Under the pieces are notes generated by a model. That model did no database searches, was not told where the DNA came from, and saw nothing but the letters and a program-made list of their open reading frames with translations. A stretch of DNA of 64,000 bases from Bacteroidota bacterium (lineage in GTDB: Bacteria; Bacteroidota; Bacteroidia; Flavobacteriales; Weeksellaceae), in NCBI GenBank assembly GCA_023422635.1, contig JAFAGO010000035.1:110644-174643 (forward strand). The letters run 5' to 3'. Positions 17,426 to 26,524 of the stretch are shown here, piece after piece. Each line of letters starts with the position of its first letter. Within the stretch, counting starts at the first letter, position 1. Position numbers and translations under genes: made by a program.

Positions 17426-17463
17426 AAAACCGTCTCTAACTTTTGTTGAGGCGGTTTTTTATT
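17426..17463 (+). terminator. Terminator of the DUF937 gene
   Basis: Arms AAAACCGTCTC (17426-17436) and GAGGCGGTTTT (17448-17458) pair with one wobble, followed by T residues. It lies between convergent genes. Confidence 0.9.
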
Positions 17464-17466
17464 GCT

Positions 17467-18384
17467 TTATAAAAACACTTGATTTTGAAAGTTTTTGGGT
17501 GTTGTACCTTCCAATTGCTTAAAAACGCGAATGAAGTAATTCGTATCGTTAAAGCCCGATAAAAAGGCAGTTTCTTTAATTGAATTATTTCTAGAAAGTA
17601 AAACTTTGGATTTCTTTATTCGTTCTTGAACAATAAATTCATTAGGCGTGAGTCCCAACTCTTCGCGAAACATTTTGAAAAAATTCGATTTCGAGACGTA
17701 CGATTTTTTTGCCAACTCATCAATTGAAATTTTTTGATGCAAATTCTTCCGAATATATTCTACCACAAAACCAATTCTTGATTTATTTTTCAAAACATTT
17801 TGTTCCACCATTTTTCTTGCTTGTGTTTGCATTAAGCGGATTAAAAGTTCTTGAAGTGCAAAATCTGCCATAATATCTTTATGCGAATTATCGTCCAAAG
17901 CAATGCGCATTAAATTATTGGTAGCAGAAGCTAACGATTCGTTATTGAATAAATGAAACTGATCTTCCGTGACTTCCCAACGACTGGACTCATCGATTTT
18001 TGCGTTTAGAAAATTAAATTTTGAAAGTGAATCTTGTACAAATTCAGGATTTAACGTAATCGAAATACATTGCGAAGGTTCTACATCCGCATCAGGAAAA
18101 TCGATTACCATTGTTTCTCCAGGAGAAACCAAAACACTTTCGCCTGGCAAATAATTGAAATACCCCGATTTATTTCCCAATTTCATCCATTTTCTTCCTC
18201 TCAACATTCCAGTAAAACCAAGATTTTCAAAGTGAAGTTTTACACCATATGCCGCCTTATGAGTTTCAAAAATGCTAAACTCACAATTATTCATGTTGAA
18301 AGTGGTTCTATTTTCAACTTGTGTATATAATGCTTCTTCCTTTTGCAATTCGGGTTTATGCAGAAAAAATCTCTTTTCTTTCAC
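17467..18384 (-). CDS. AraC family transcriptional regulator
   Basis: A 305-residue regulator with an N-terminal effector/dimerisation domain (about 1-200, AraC_N type) and a C-terminal double helix-turn-helix (about 205-303). The DNA-binding part shows ISIDELAKKSYVSKSNFFKMFREELGLTPNEFI and AFLSGFNDTNYFIRVFKQLEGTTPKNF. It is divergent from the aldehyde dehydrogenase gene with a 207-bp shared promoter region, so it most likely controls that gene. The inducer is unknown. Confidence 0.88.
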   Translation of the reverse strand: MKEKRFFLHKPELQKEEALYTQVENRTTFNMNNCEFSIFETHKAAYGVKLHFENLGFTGMLRGRKWMKLGNKSGYFNYLPGESVLVSPGETMVIDFPDADVEPSQCISITLNPEFVQDSLSKFNFLNAKIDESSRWEVTEDQFHLFNNESLASATNNLMRIALDDNSHKDIMADFALQELLIRLMQTQARKMVEQNVLKNKSRIGFVVEYIRKNLHQKISIDELAKKSYVSKSNFFKMFREELGLTPNEFIVQERIKKSKVLLSRNNSIKETAFLSGFNDTNYFIRVFKQLEGTTPKNFQNQVFL

Positions 18385-18591
18385 TTTTTATTATTGTTTC
18401 GAGGCTTCATCTCAAATATAATAAATAATATGGATTACTTATTTCATACTTGTTAAAGAAATCTTAAAGAATGCTAAAAATACCATTTTACTATTTTTTT
18501 GGACAATTTTGCTATCTCTGTTTTTAGAATAAATTTAAATTAGCCATACAACCTTACAAAAACAATCAAAATTTAATTTAAACAGATCATT

Positions 18592-20118
18592 ATGGACGCA
18601 ACATTAGAACAACAATCGACCACCACATTGCAGTGGCCTGAATTCAAATCGAGATACGAGAACTATATTAACGGAAAATGGACTTCTCCTGCGAACGGAC
18701 GCTATTTTGAAGTAATTTCTCCTGTAAACGGAAAAGTATTTACGGAAGCTGCACATTCTGGGAAAGAAGATTTAGAACTGGCAGTAAATGCCGCGGAAGC
18801 CGCTTTTGTTACTTGGCAACATACATCGCCAACCGAAAGAAGCATCTTGCTAAATAAAATTGCAGATCGTATGGAAGAAAATCTGGAATATTTAGCAACA
18901 GTCGAAACCATTGATAATGGAAAAGCAGTTAGAGAAACACTTGCAGCAGACATTCCGTTAGCCATCGACCATTTTAGGTATTTTGCATCCGTAATTAGAG
19001 CGGAAGAAGGTTCACATAATGAATTGGATAAAGATACCGTTTCCCTAATTGTACACGAACCACTTGGTGTTATTGCCCAAATTATCCCTTGGAACTTCCC
19101 AATATTAATGGCCGTTTGGAAACTTGCTCCTGCGTTGGCCGCAGGCAACTGTGTGGTTTTGAAACCTGCAGAAAGCACCCCCGTTTCAATTATGGTATTA
19201 ATGGAACTTATTGGGGATATTCTTCCTCCGGGAGTTGTAAACATCGTTAATGGTTTTGGAGCAGAATTAGGTAAATCTTTGGTTACCAATCCTAAAGTAG
19301 CAAAAGCAGCATTTACTGGATCCACCGCTACGGGAAGATTGGTAATGCAATACGCTACCGAAAACATAATTCCAGTAACATTAGAGCTGGGTGGAAAATC
19401 GCCTAATATTTTCTTCAAATCGGTTATGGATGCTGATGATGAATTTTTGGATAAGGCGGTGGAAGGCGCTGTACTTTTCTGTCTTAACCAAGGTGAAATT
19501 TGTACTTGTCCTTCACGTTTATTGGTGCAAGAAGAAATCGCTGATGCTTTCATTGCAAAAGTGGTGGAAAGAACCAAAGCAATTAAAGTTGGAAATCCAT
19601 TAGATAAAACGGTAATGATGGGTGCACAAGCATCTAAAATTCAACAAGAAAAAATTCTTTCTTATCTTAAATTAGGAAAAGAAGAAGGCGCTGAACTGCT
19701 TTGCGGAGGTGAAGCCAACACTATCGAAGGCGTTGAAGGTGGATACTACGTGCAGCCCACAATTTTTAAAGGACACAATAAAATGCGCATTTTCCAAGAA
19801 GAGATTTTCGGACCTGTTTTAGCATTTACCACTTTTAAGGATGAAGCTGAAGCATTAGAAATTGCCAACGATACCATGTATGGTTTAGGTGCGGGAGTTT
19901 GGACTAGAGATGCACACCAATTGTATCAAATCCCAAGAAATGTGCAAGCTGGAAGAGTTTGGGTAAACCAATATCACGCCTATCCTGCGGGTGCTCCATT
20001 TGGAGGATACAAACAATCGGGAATCGGTAGAGAAAACCATAAAATGATGTTGGATCACTATCGCCAAACGAAAAACATGCTTATTTCTTACAACAAAAAT
20101 AAATTAGGATTCTTCTAA
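18592..20118 (+). CDS. NAD(P)-dependent aldehyde dehydrogenase (AldB/ExaC-like)
   Basis: Oxidises an aldehyde to the acid. The 508 residues show IIPWNFPILMAVWKLAPALAAGNCVV, the Rossmann FTGSTATGR, the general base Glu265 in LELGGKSPN, and the catalytic thiol Cys304 in NQGEICTC, a form typical of the AldB/ExaC group that handles short aliphatic aldehydes. The C-terminal GGYKQSGIGRENH is complete. It is divergent from an AraC regulator, a common pairing. A TATTTAGAA-like motif lies in the leader at 18521-18542. Confidence 0.92.
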   Translation: MDATLEQQSTTTLQWPEFKSRYENYINGKWTSPANGRYFEVISPVNGKVFTEAAHSGKEDLELAVNAAEAAFVTWQHTSPTERSILLNKIADRMEENLEYLATVETIDNGKAVRETLAADIPLAIDHFRYFASVIRAEEGSHNELDKDTVSLIVHEPLGVIAQIIPWNFPILMAVWKLAPALAAGNCVVLKPAESTPVSIMVLMELIGDILPPGVVNIVNGFGAELGKSLVTNPKVAKAAFTGSTATGRLVMQYATENIIPVTLELGGKSPNIFFKSVMDADDEFLDKAVEGAVLFCLNQGEICTCPSRLLVQEEIADAFIAKVVERTKAIKVGNPLDKTVMMGAQASKIQQEKILSYLKLGKEEGAELLCGGEANTIEGVEGGYYVQPTIFKGHNKMRIFQEEIFGPVLAFTTFKDEAEALEIANDTMYGLGAGVWTRDAHQLYQIPRNVQAGRVWVNQYHAYPAGAPFGGYKQSGIGRENHKMMLDHYRQTKNMLISYNKNKLGFF

Positions 20119-20138
20119 TTGTATTACTTTAATTATTG

Positions 20139-20168
20139 AAAAAACCGAGGATTTATCTTCGGTTTTTT
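20139..20168 (+). terminator. Terminator of the aldehyde dehydrogenase gene
   Basis: Arms AAAAAACCGA (20139-20148) and TCGGTTTTTT (20159-20168) around a ten-base loop; the second arm doubles as the T-run. Confidence 0.85.
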
Positions 20169-20293
20169 GTCTTTATAAACTGGAAATTTTTTAGCAACTC
20201 GAATAATAAAACTATGAATATTATCCATATTGATGTTTACTAAATCGCAAAATTGATGTTAAAATTGAGATTTAAACAAACGGAAAATCGATT

Positions 20294-21271
20294 CTAAATT
20301 GGATTAAAAATAGAAGCAATAATTTCTGAAGTTTGGTCTGGATAATCCACGTATACAACACGATCTTCATTAACCCATTTCTTCAATTGCAAGGCAAAAT
20401 CAGCTTCTCGCCAAATCACAGGAACTCCCATTTCTTCCAACGCTAAAGAATTGCATTGTTGTTCATATTGGTTTTTCATAGGAACACTGAGTAGTTTTTT
20501 TTTCAAAAATAAGGCTTCAGCAGGTTCTTCAAAACCACCACCCGTTAGTAATCCACAACATTTTTCTAATGATTTTTGAAACTTTTGATTATCAATCGGA
20601 TATATTTTCACTTTTTCATTTTCATAAAAAACCTTGGAATGTTTAGAAAAGATTTCCCATTGAATTTCTGGAAAAGCACGAACTTGCTGTACAATAAAAG
20701 CATCGGAATAGGCAGGAAGATACACCGTGTAGTGACCGTAATTTTCAGGATTTAAATTTCGAATTTCCGACCGAATTACAGGCGTAAAAATAAAATCATC
20801 ATACCGCTGAAAATGAAACGCAACTTTTGATGTGGTAGGCGCATAGTAATTCATAATTTGCTTTCCCCAATGAAAACCTTTTAGCTGCGGCGTTCTTTTC
20901 GACAAAAATGCACTTTGATGACTTAAAGAAATAGAACTTTTTTTCTGCAATCTGCACGCCCAAGCCGTTACCGGTTCAAAATCATTAATGATGAAATCGT
21001 ATTCATAAACGGGCAGGTTTTTACAATCTTTCAGAAAACGACGGATCTCAAACTGTTGAAGCGTCTTTTTTAAATCCACTCCTCCTCTATCACCAAAAAT
21101 AAATCCAAACCCTTTGAATTGATAGGCAAGCGCATCATTAAGATTTACCTCAGCTTGAGTTCCGCTGAGCAGCAAATCTAATTCTCCATACTTTTTAAGA
21201 TGCGGAATAATCTCTCTAGCTCGGCTCACGTGCCCATTTCCGGTTCCTTGAATGGCGTACAAGATTTTCAT
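20294..21271 (-). CDS. Glycosyltransferase family protein (GT-B, MurG/GT28-like fold)
   Basis: A 325-residue protein that begins MKILYAIQGTGNGHVSRA, the glycine-rich donor-site start of GT-B enzymes, and has LLTGGGFEEPAEALFLKKKLLSVPM near the C-terminus, the nucleotide-sugar-binding GGG motif. It fits the Pfam Glyco_trans_1_3 group common in Flavobacteriia. Acceptor and product are unknown. A promoter-like TACATTTA lies only four bases before the ATG. No related genes flank it. Confidence 0.8.
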   Translation of the reverse strand: MKILYAIQGTGNGHVSRAREIIPHLKKYGELDLLLSGTQAEVNLNDALAYQFKGFGFIFGDRGGVDLKKTLQQFEIRRFLKDCKNLPVYEYDFIINDFEPVTAWACRLQKKSSISLSHQSAFLSKRTPQLKGFHWGKQIMNYYAPTTSKVAFHFQRYDDFIFTPVIRSEIRNLNPENYGHYTVYLPAYSDAFIVQQVRAFPEIQWEIFSKHSKVFYENEKVKIYPIDNQKFQKSLEKCCGLLTGGGFEEPAEALFLKKKLLSVPMKNQYEQQCNSLALEEMGVPVIWREADFALQLKKWVNEDRVVYVDYPDQTSEIIASIFNPI

Positions 21272-21370
21272 ATGGTAAATGTAAAAAATTTCTGAACCAA
21301 GAAAATGTATAAAAGATTACGAAAATTTTAAAGTTTTCTGGCAAAGCGAAATCGATACCTTTACCATCAA

Positions 21371-21724
21371 ATGAAAAACAAAATGAAAATGTCTCAAATT
21401 ACCCCAAAACTTCCGTACATCAATCGTGAAGAAACCAAAGAATACTACAAAAAATTAGGTTTTGATGTGGTGAAAGAATTCGATCAGTACTTTATTATGG
21501 CAAAAAATGATGCAGGAATTCACTTTTTTGAATTTCCCAATATCGATCCAAAAACAACAAATTTTATGATTTACTTGAATGCTGACGAATCCATTAATTC
21601 ATACTATCAAAGTCTCCAAGAAGAACGTGAACTTAATACAGAAAAACAAAATTTGGAATCACTACAAGAAATCGCTTTTTCTGTAGTAGATCCTAATGGC
21701 ACATTATTAACGTTTCGAAAATAA
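21371..21724 (+). CDS. VOC family (glyoxalase/bleomycin-resistance fold) protein
   Basis: A 117-residue single-domain protein: PKLPYINREETKEYYKKLGFDVV, IHFFEFPNIDP and IAFSVVDPNGTLLTFRK fit the paired beta-alpha-beta-beta-beta units of the VOC superfamily, close to small bleomycin-binding proteins. Whether it gives resistance or has another role cannot be said. Start could also be the second or third Met (21386 or so). Confidence 0.7.
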   Translation: MKNKMKMSQITPKLPYINREETKEYYKKLGFDVVKEFDQYFIMAKNDAGIHFFEFPNIDPKTTNFMIYLNADESINSYYQSLQEERELNTEKQNLESLQEIAFSVVDPNGTLLTFRK

Positions 21725-21771
21725 TTATTTTTCCGATCGAAGATTGCTGCACATTCTGTAAACGACCTCAA

Positions 21772-22644
21772 CTAGTATGTTTTGGTGATATCCGACGGAA
21801 ACACAAGATTAAATTCAGTTGACACAAAATCTTTTATAGGGAGCGATAAATTAGGATCTTCAGCTTCAAAAACAGAGATTACCGCAATTTTTAGGTTGGG
21901 ATGAATCTGTTTTAAATACCAATAAATTCCGCCATACATTTTGCTGTGATAGTCGCCATTAAAATGAAGAAATGTTTTTCCCGATTGCCAATTTTGAGCA
22001 ATAGATTCTGCCATCGTAGCATCTTTAACCGCTTGCGCTGAAATAAAATTCATCAATTTTAAATCGTCGACATGACTACCCATTAAAGATTTCATTTCGG
22101 TATACCCTGGAGTTTTTAGTGAAACTTGAATTGGAAGTGTCGCAATCCACTTTTTATCCGAATCAGAAAGCGTATCCAAACTTTTAATTCCAAGTTTTGA
22201 GGTTTGAGAAGCATATCTTCGAGGAATATTGGTCGCGATAAATGGAATTTGATTACTTTTAGCAAAATCTAAAAGAGGTTGATAATCGGTTTTAAAATTA
22301 TTCCATAACCGAACCGAATCTTTTAAATTTTTATCCTCAATATTACCCTCTAAATAAGCATTGAGCTGTTGTTGGTTATCTCTTTCAAACATTTCTGCAC
22401 CTAAAACGACATTTTTAGTTTTCTTCTCAAATAGTGCTTTTGATACTTGCAATTGCAGCCAATGATTGATCGAATTGTTATGAAATTCTCCAAAAAGAAC
22501 CACATCGTATTTTGATAGGGCGTTAATTAGTTTTTTTGAATTAACAGGTTTACCTTCCTTGTTATAAAACTGAAAGGCTTTAAATTCCTGAGCTTTTGGA
22601 AAAAACAATCCAAAGCAGAAAATGATGATATAAAAGATTTTCAT
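21772..22644 (-). CDS. ChaN family heme/iron-regulated protein
   Basis: A 290-residue exported protein of the ChaN (DUF399) family, known in Campylobacter to bind heme. It has a signal peptide (MKIFYIIIFCFGLFFPKAQ) with no lipobox cysteine, then DVVLFGEFHNNSINHWLQL, LGAEMFERDNQ, PFIATNIPRRYASQ and HFNGDYHSKMYGGIYWYL. The start at 22644 is preferred because a terminator (22664-22703) occupies the longer frame. It is the last gene of the heme cluster and probably handles heme or released iron in the periplasm. Confidence 0.85.
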   Translation of the reverse strand: MKIFYIIIFCFGLFFPKAQEFKAFQFYNKEGKPVNSKKLINALSKYDVVLFGEFHNNSINHWLQLQVSKALFEKKTKNVVLGAEMFERDNQQQLNAYLEGNIEDKNLKDSVRLWNNFKTDYQPLLDFAKSNQIPFIATNIPRRYASQTSKLGIKSLDTLSDSDKKWIATLPIQVSLKTPGYTEMKSLMGSHVDDLKLMNFISAQAVKDATMAESIAQNWQSGKTFLHFNGDYHSKMYGGIYWYLKQIHPNLKIAVISVFEAEDPNLSLPIKDFVSTEFNLVFPSDITKTY

Positions 22645-22663
22645 GGTAAAAATTTCTAAAATA

Positions 22664-22703
22664 GAATAAAAACCGTTTTGCATTGATGGACAAAACGGTT
22701 TTT
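22664..22703 (-). terminator. Terminator between hmuS and chaN
   Basis: Perfect 13-base arms at 22668-22680 and 22691-22703 (AAAAACCGTTTTG read on the minus strand) with a ten-base loop, followed by TTTTTATTCTA. It would end most transcripts of the hmu genes before chaN. Confidence 0.9.
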
Positions 22704-22713
22704 AAATAATCAA

Positions 22714-23742
22714 TTATTTTTCTAATTCTGAAACAAGATCTTTCCAAACCTGAAGTTCAGGAATACCTGGTTTTCTTTTACCGAAGAATTGCGCAATAAA
22801 ATCTCCTTCTTTATTGAATACTTCAATTGAAGTAACTTCACCATCTTCCGTTGGTTTTTTCACCACCCAAGTTTCTGCAATGGTAGTGGTATCCAAATGC
22901 AGATTAAAATCTGGATCCATTACGTTGAACCATTGCTGATGCCAAAGTGTTTTATGAACTTCACCTGTGTGAATTTGAATGATCCCGCGATTGCCTACAA
23001 AAATCATAATCGGAATGTTTCTTTCGGAAGAATCTTCCAAGAGATTTACCACCTTTGAGTTTTCAATTTTATTGGCATAACCTTCGGGAGCTAAACGCAA
23101 CGCTTGCGTTCTACTTACCCCGAATTTTCTGGTCATCATAAAGAAATCGTGCGTATCTTTCAACGAAAGCCACGCATTACGGAAACCTTCTACATCAATT
23201 TCAGAATCTGATTTTTCTGCAGGTTTCGCAGCGCCGGTTTCTGTGGAAATACTTCCGATTTGCTGATCCGCTTTATATTTATTGGTTAGTGTTGCAAAAG
23301 CAGCTTCATTACTTTCTTTCTTTAAATAAATTTTATGAAGTGCAACGCCATCTTTTCCGAAAAACTGCAGACTTTTGCGATCGCCTTCTACCACTGAAAA
23401 AGCGTAAGCCCAAGCGTTTAAAAAGATTCTTAAATCGATATCTTCCCCTACAAAAAGCTGTGCGTGCGGACTTGTGAAATCTGGATTCAAGTATGTGCCT
23501 TTTCTTTCGTGTACACATTCATCGTTTCTGGTGAGTGCCATCACCTTTCCAAGTTTTTCTACTTCTTGTAAAATATTGGCGAATTCGGGTTTTAAGATGG
23601 TAACGCCCTCACCGATTCCAGTAAGGAGTAATTCGGCTTCGGAAACGCCTAATTCTTGTGCAGCATTTCTAATTCTTAATCGTGGGTTTTCTGCTTTTAA
23701 AGCTTCCCATTTTTCTTTTAAATTACTGAATACGGTATCCAT
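22714..23742 (-). CDS. hmuS: Hemin-degrading factor HmuS/HemS
   Basis: Cytoplasmic heme-binding protein that takes heme from the ABC importer and stores or degrades it. The 342 residues hold two tandem HemS/ChuX domains (about 1-165 and 185-340). The first shows RIRNAAQELGVSEAELL and NDECVHERKGTY; the second shows TQALRLAPEGYA, NRGIIQIHTG and PWFNVMDPDFNLHL-like WFNVMDPDFNLHLDTTTIAETWVVKKPT. Length fits the family. It follows hmuV by 34 bp. Its Bacteroides namesake HmuS is a different protein. Confidence 0.92.
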   Translation of the reverse strand: MDTVFSNLKEKWEALKAENPRLRIRNAAQELGVSEAELLLTGIGEGVTILKPEFANILQEVEKLGKVMALTRNDECVHERKGTYLNPDFTSPHAQLFVGEDIDLRIFLNAWAYAFSVVEGDRKSLQFFGKDGVALHKIYLKKESNEAAFATLTNKYKADQQIGSISTETGAAKPAEKSDSEIDVEGFRNAWLSLKDTHDFFMMTRKFGVSRTQALRLAPEGYANKIENSKVVNLLEDSSERNIPIMIFVGNRGIIQIHTGEVHKTLWHQQWFNVMDPDFNLHLDTTTIAETWVVKKPTEDGEVTSIEVFNKEGDFIAQFFGKRKPGIPELQVWKDLVSELEK

Positions 23743-23776
23743 AATGCTATTTTTAATGATTTATGAGGTTAATATT

Positions 23777-24562
23777 TTACATTTCCCCAAACAAAATAAG
23801 GGGATTATTATTAATCGGATTTTTACAGATCGTACACGGAAAATTGTACACCTCCGAAATTCTTTCTGATTGAAAAACATCATCTGGAGTACCTTCCGCA
23901 ACCATTTCTCCATTTTTCATTAAGAAAATTCTGTCGGCAAACTGTGCAGCAAGATTCAAATCGTGAAGAACTACAATTGCTGCATTTCCGCGTTTCACAA
24001 AATCGATAATTAGGTGCAATGTTTTGTATTGATGCCGAACATCGAGATTGTTCAAAGGTTCATCCAAAAACATCATTTTATGTTCAATTGAATTTTCCAA
24101 TTGTACGAAAGCTCTAGCCAAATGCACACGCTGCTTTTCGCCTCCGGAAAGCGTATTGTAATCTCTTTTTTGCAAGTGCGAAATATCTGTTTCGTGCATT
24201 ATTTTTTCTACAATTTGAAGATCTTCCGTTGTAGGTTTTGAGTCGAAATACGGATAGCGCCCCATTAAAACAACATCATCCACCAAAAGCGGAATATCAT
24301 TGGAATTATGCTGCGAAAATTTCGATTTGTGTGTAGAAAGTTCTGTGAATGTCCATTTTGGAAGAGGTTTTTCTTTTACGTGTATTTTCTTTCTTTCACC
24401 ACTTTCAATTTCATTGGCTAAAAGATTCAGAAAAGTGGATTTGCCAGCTCCATTTGGGCCAACGATTGCAATACATTCACCAACATTAACCTGAATATTT
24501 AAATTCCTAAGAATAGAAATTTTATTCGATGAAAACGATATGGAATCGGCACCTAAAATCAT
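23777..24562 (-). CDS. hmuV: Heme ABC transporter ATP-binding protein
   Basis: Cytoplasmic ATPase that drives heme import through HmuU. The 261 residues have Walker A GPNGAGKSTFL (about 36-46), signature LSGGEKQRVHLAR, Walker B MMFLDEPLNNLD and H-loop VVLHDLNLA. The start overlaps the hmuU stop by four bases (ATGA), so translation is coupled. The FecE/HmuV type and the neighbours point to heme rather than siderophore. Confidence 0.93.
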   Translation of the reverse strand: MILGADSISFSSNKISILRNLNIQVNVGECIAIVGPNGAGKSTFLNLLANEIESGERKKIHVKEKPLPKWTFTELSTHKSKFSQHNSNDIPLLVDDVVLMGRYPYFDSKPTTEDLQIVEKIMHETDISHLQKRDYNTLSGGEKQRVHLARAFVQLENSIEHKMMFLDEPLNNLDVRHQYKTLHLIIDFVKRGNAAIVVLHDLNLAAQFADRIFLMKNGEMVAEGTPDDVFQSERISEVYNFPCTICKNPINNNPLILFGEM

Positions 24563-25599
24563 CGCAAAGATTTTTTATACTGCATTAAGATCGCGATAAA
24601 AACAGGTCCTCCCATAAGTGCAGTAATAATCCCGATGGGAAGTTCTGCCGGTGGCATCAACGTTCTACTAAAAGTATCTGCAAGAAGAAGTAAAATACTT
24701 CCAGAAATTGCAGACAGCGGCAAAATATATTGATAATCCGACCGGAATAAAAACCTTAGAATATAAGGAACAATAATTCCCACAAAGCCAATTGTTCCAG
24801 AAAATGCAACGCAAACGCTCGTCATTAAGGCCACAAGAAACATGATTTTCTTTTTTGCAGATTCCACATTAATGCCCAAATGTTGTGCTTCTTTTTCACC
24901 TAACATCATTGCATTTAATGCTTTTCCTTTACCCAGTAAAAAAATGAAACTCAACACCATTACAAAAGCGAGTATTCCATTTTTAATCCAAGTTGCGGCA
25001 GCCAAACTCCCAAGATTCCAAAAGGTGAGGTCGCGAAGCTGATTATCTTTTGCAATAAAAATCAAAAAGCCCGTAATGGAAAAGCCAATCGCCGTCATCG
25101 CCACACCAGTTAGCAACATAATAACCACATTGGTTTTTCCAGAATTTGTTGCAATTCTATAGACTAAAATCATGGCGATCATTGCACCAATAAATGCTGA
25201 AAAACTAACGATAGAATTCCTGATAATTTCTGGCAAAAATTCTTGAAAATAATTTCCTAATACAATAGCAATCGCAGCCATTAAGGTTGCTCCTGCATTT
25301 AACCCGATTAAATCGCCTGTGGCTAAGGGATTTTTAAACATCCCTTGCAACAGCGTACCAGAAAATGCAAGCATACTACCAATGAGAACCGCCATCACAA
25401 TTCGAGCCGATCGAACTTCCCAAATGATATACTTTTCGCCAACCTGTAACTGATTTGAATTCTTAAGAAACTGTAAAAATACTTGATAGGCATTTCCACT
25501 TTGAAACTGATATACCCCACTTCCTAATGAAAACACGCTCGCTGCAACTAAAGCAATTAAGAGCGCAACAACACAATACAAAAGCGGGATTTTTTTCAT
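24559..25599 (-). CDS. hmuU: Heme ABC transporter permease (FecCD family)
   Basis: Inner-membrane channel of the heme importer. The 346-residue protein is hydrophobic throughout with about ten helices, and has FecCD motifs such as RIVMAVLIGSMLAFSGTLLQGMFKNPLATGDLIGLNAGA near the start and FVGIIVPYILRFLFRSDYQYILPLSA near the end. It works as a dimer with HmuV and takes heme from HmuT. It lies 14 bp downstream of hmuT and overlaps hmuV. Confidence 0.93.
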   Translation of the reverse strand: MKKIPLLYCVVALLIALVAASVFSLGSGVYQFQSGNAYQVFLQFLKNSNQLQVGEKYIIWEVRSARIVMAVLIGSMLAFSGTLLQGMFKNPLATGDLIGLNAGATLMAAIAIVLGNYFQEFLPEIIRNSIVSFSAFIGAMIAMILVYRIATNSGKTNVVIMLLTGVAMTAIGFSITGFLIFIAKDNQLRDLTFWNLGSLAAATWIKNGILAFVMVLSFIFLLGKGKALNAMMLGEKEAQHLGINVESAKKKIMFLVALMTSVCVAFSGTIGFVGIIVPYILRFLFRSDYQYILPLSAISGSILLLLADTFSRTLMPPAELPIGIITALMGGPVFIAILMQYKKSLR

Positions 25600-25613
25600 G
25601 AGATTTTTGAAAT

Positions 25614-26495
25614 TTATTTAGCGCTTTCGATAAGAAGTTTGTTGAGTGATAATGCAGCTTCACCCAATCTTGGCCCAAAGCTCGACATTAAGCCACCATC
25701 CATCGCAATAATTCTTTTGCTTTTACCTGCGTTGGTTTGTGTAACACCAGGCGTTTTTAAAACGCCATCGATGCCTCCAGCACCTTGTAAACCATCGCTA
25801 AAAAATAAAAGCACATCGGGATTGTATTGCACTAATGCTTCAGGAGTTAAGGGTTTAAAATTTTCAAAATCGTTTACTGCATTTTCTCCACCAGCAATGC
25901 TGATTAAGCTGTGCATTGGAGTATCTTTACCAGAAACCAATAGATTATTGCCACGCGCATAAATGAAAAGCACTTTTGGTTTTGATGCGATTGGTTGCAA
26001 TTTCGCTAAATCGTTATCGATTTGGGTATATAACTCTTTATAATCAGAAGTGCCAAGTGCTTTCGCAACTTGCTCTATAAGCTTCTTCGTTCCATCAACA
26101 GAATATTCTTGTTTAAAAAGTTCTGTTTTAATTCCTGACTCTTGAATTTTTTTCATCAGTTCAGGATTTACATCATTTTCAGAACCGAAAATTAAAGTTG
26201 GCTGTAAAGCCATAATGGGCTCAATGGTTATTGTTCGAACATGACCTAAATTTTGAGCTTTCTCCTTAAGTGATTGCGGATAAGTACTGGTAACATCGGT
26301 TCCTACGATTTCGTTTTCGAAACCTAATGCACTTATAATTTCGGTAATTCCACCGCTAAGAGAAACAATTTTTTGATTGGACACTTTTTGCTCAGTCGAT
26401 TTTGTTTCCTGAGTTGACGTTTTGTTTTCATCTTTTTTACATGCAACGCCCAATAAAAGCAAAGCAGGAAGCACGAAAAGTTTTAGTTTTTTCAT
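25614..26495 (-). CDS. hmuT: Heme-binding lipoprotein of the ABC importer
   Basis: Periplasmic substrate-binding protein of the HmuT/TroA-like helical-backbone type, anchored as a lipoprotein (signal MKKLKLFVLPALLLLGVAC, Cys19). The 293 residues show KIVSLSGGITEIISALGFENEIVGTDVTSTYP, LGHVRTITIEPIMALQPTLIFGS and SLISIAGGENAV. The gene lies between hmuY and hmuU in the same direction. Hemin is inferred from context. Confidence 0.9.
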   Translation of the reverse strand: MKKLKLFVLPALLLLGVACKKDENKTSTQETKSTEQKVSNQKIVSLSGGITEIISALGFENEIVGTDVTSTYPQSLKEKAQNLGHVRTITIEPIMALQPTLIFGSENDVNPELMKKIQESGIKTELFKQEYSVDGTKKLIEQVAKALGTSDYKELYTQIDNDLAKLQPIASKPKVLFIYARGNNLLVSGKDTPMHSLISIAGGENAVNDFENFKPLTPEALVQYNPDVLLFFSDGLQGAGGIDGVLKTPGVTQTNAGKSKRIIAMDGGLMSSFGPRLGEAALSLNKLLIESAK

Positions 26496-26524
26496 AAATA
26501 TGGTTTTGGGATTTAATTTAAAAT

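Noticed and set aside
18521..18542. Fourth copy of the iron/heme motif, in the aldehyde dehydrogenase leader
   Set aside because: It matches well (19 of 22 to one site) but breaks the AAATAA end and stands before a gene with no iron link; kept as a caution, not called as an operator.
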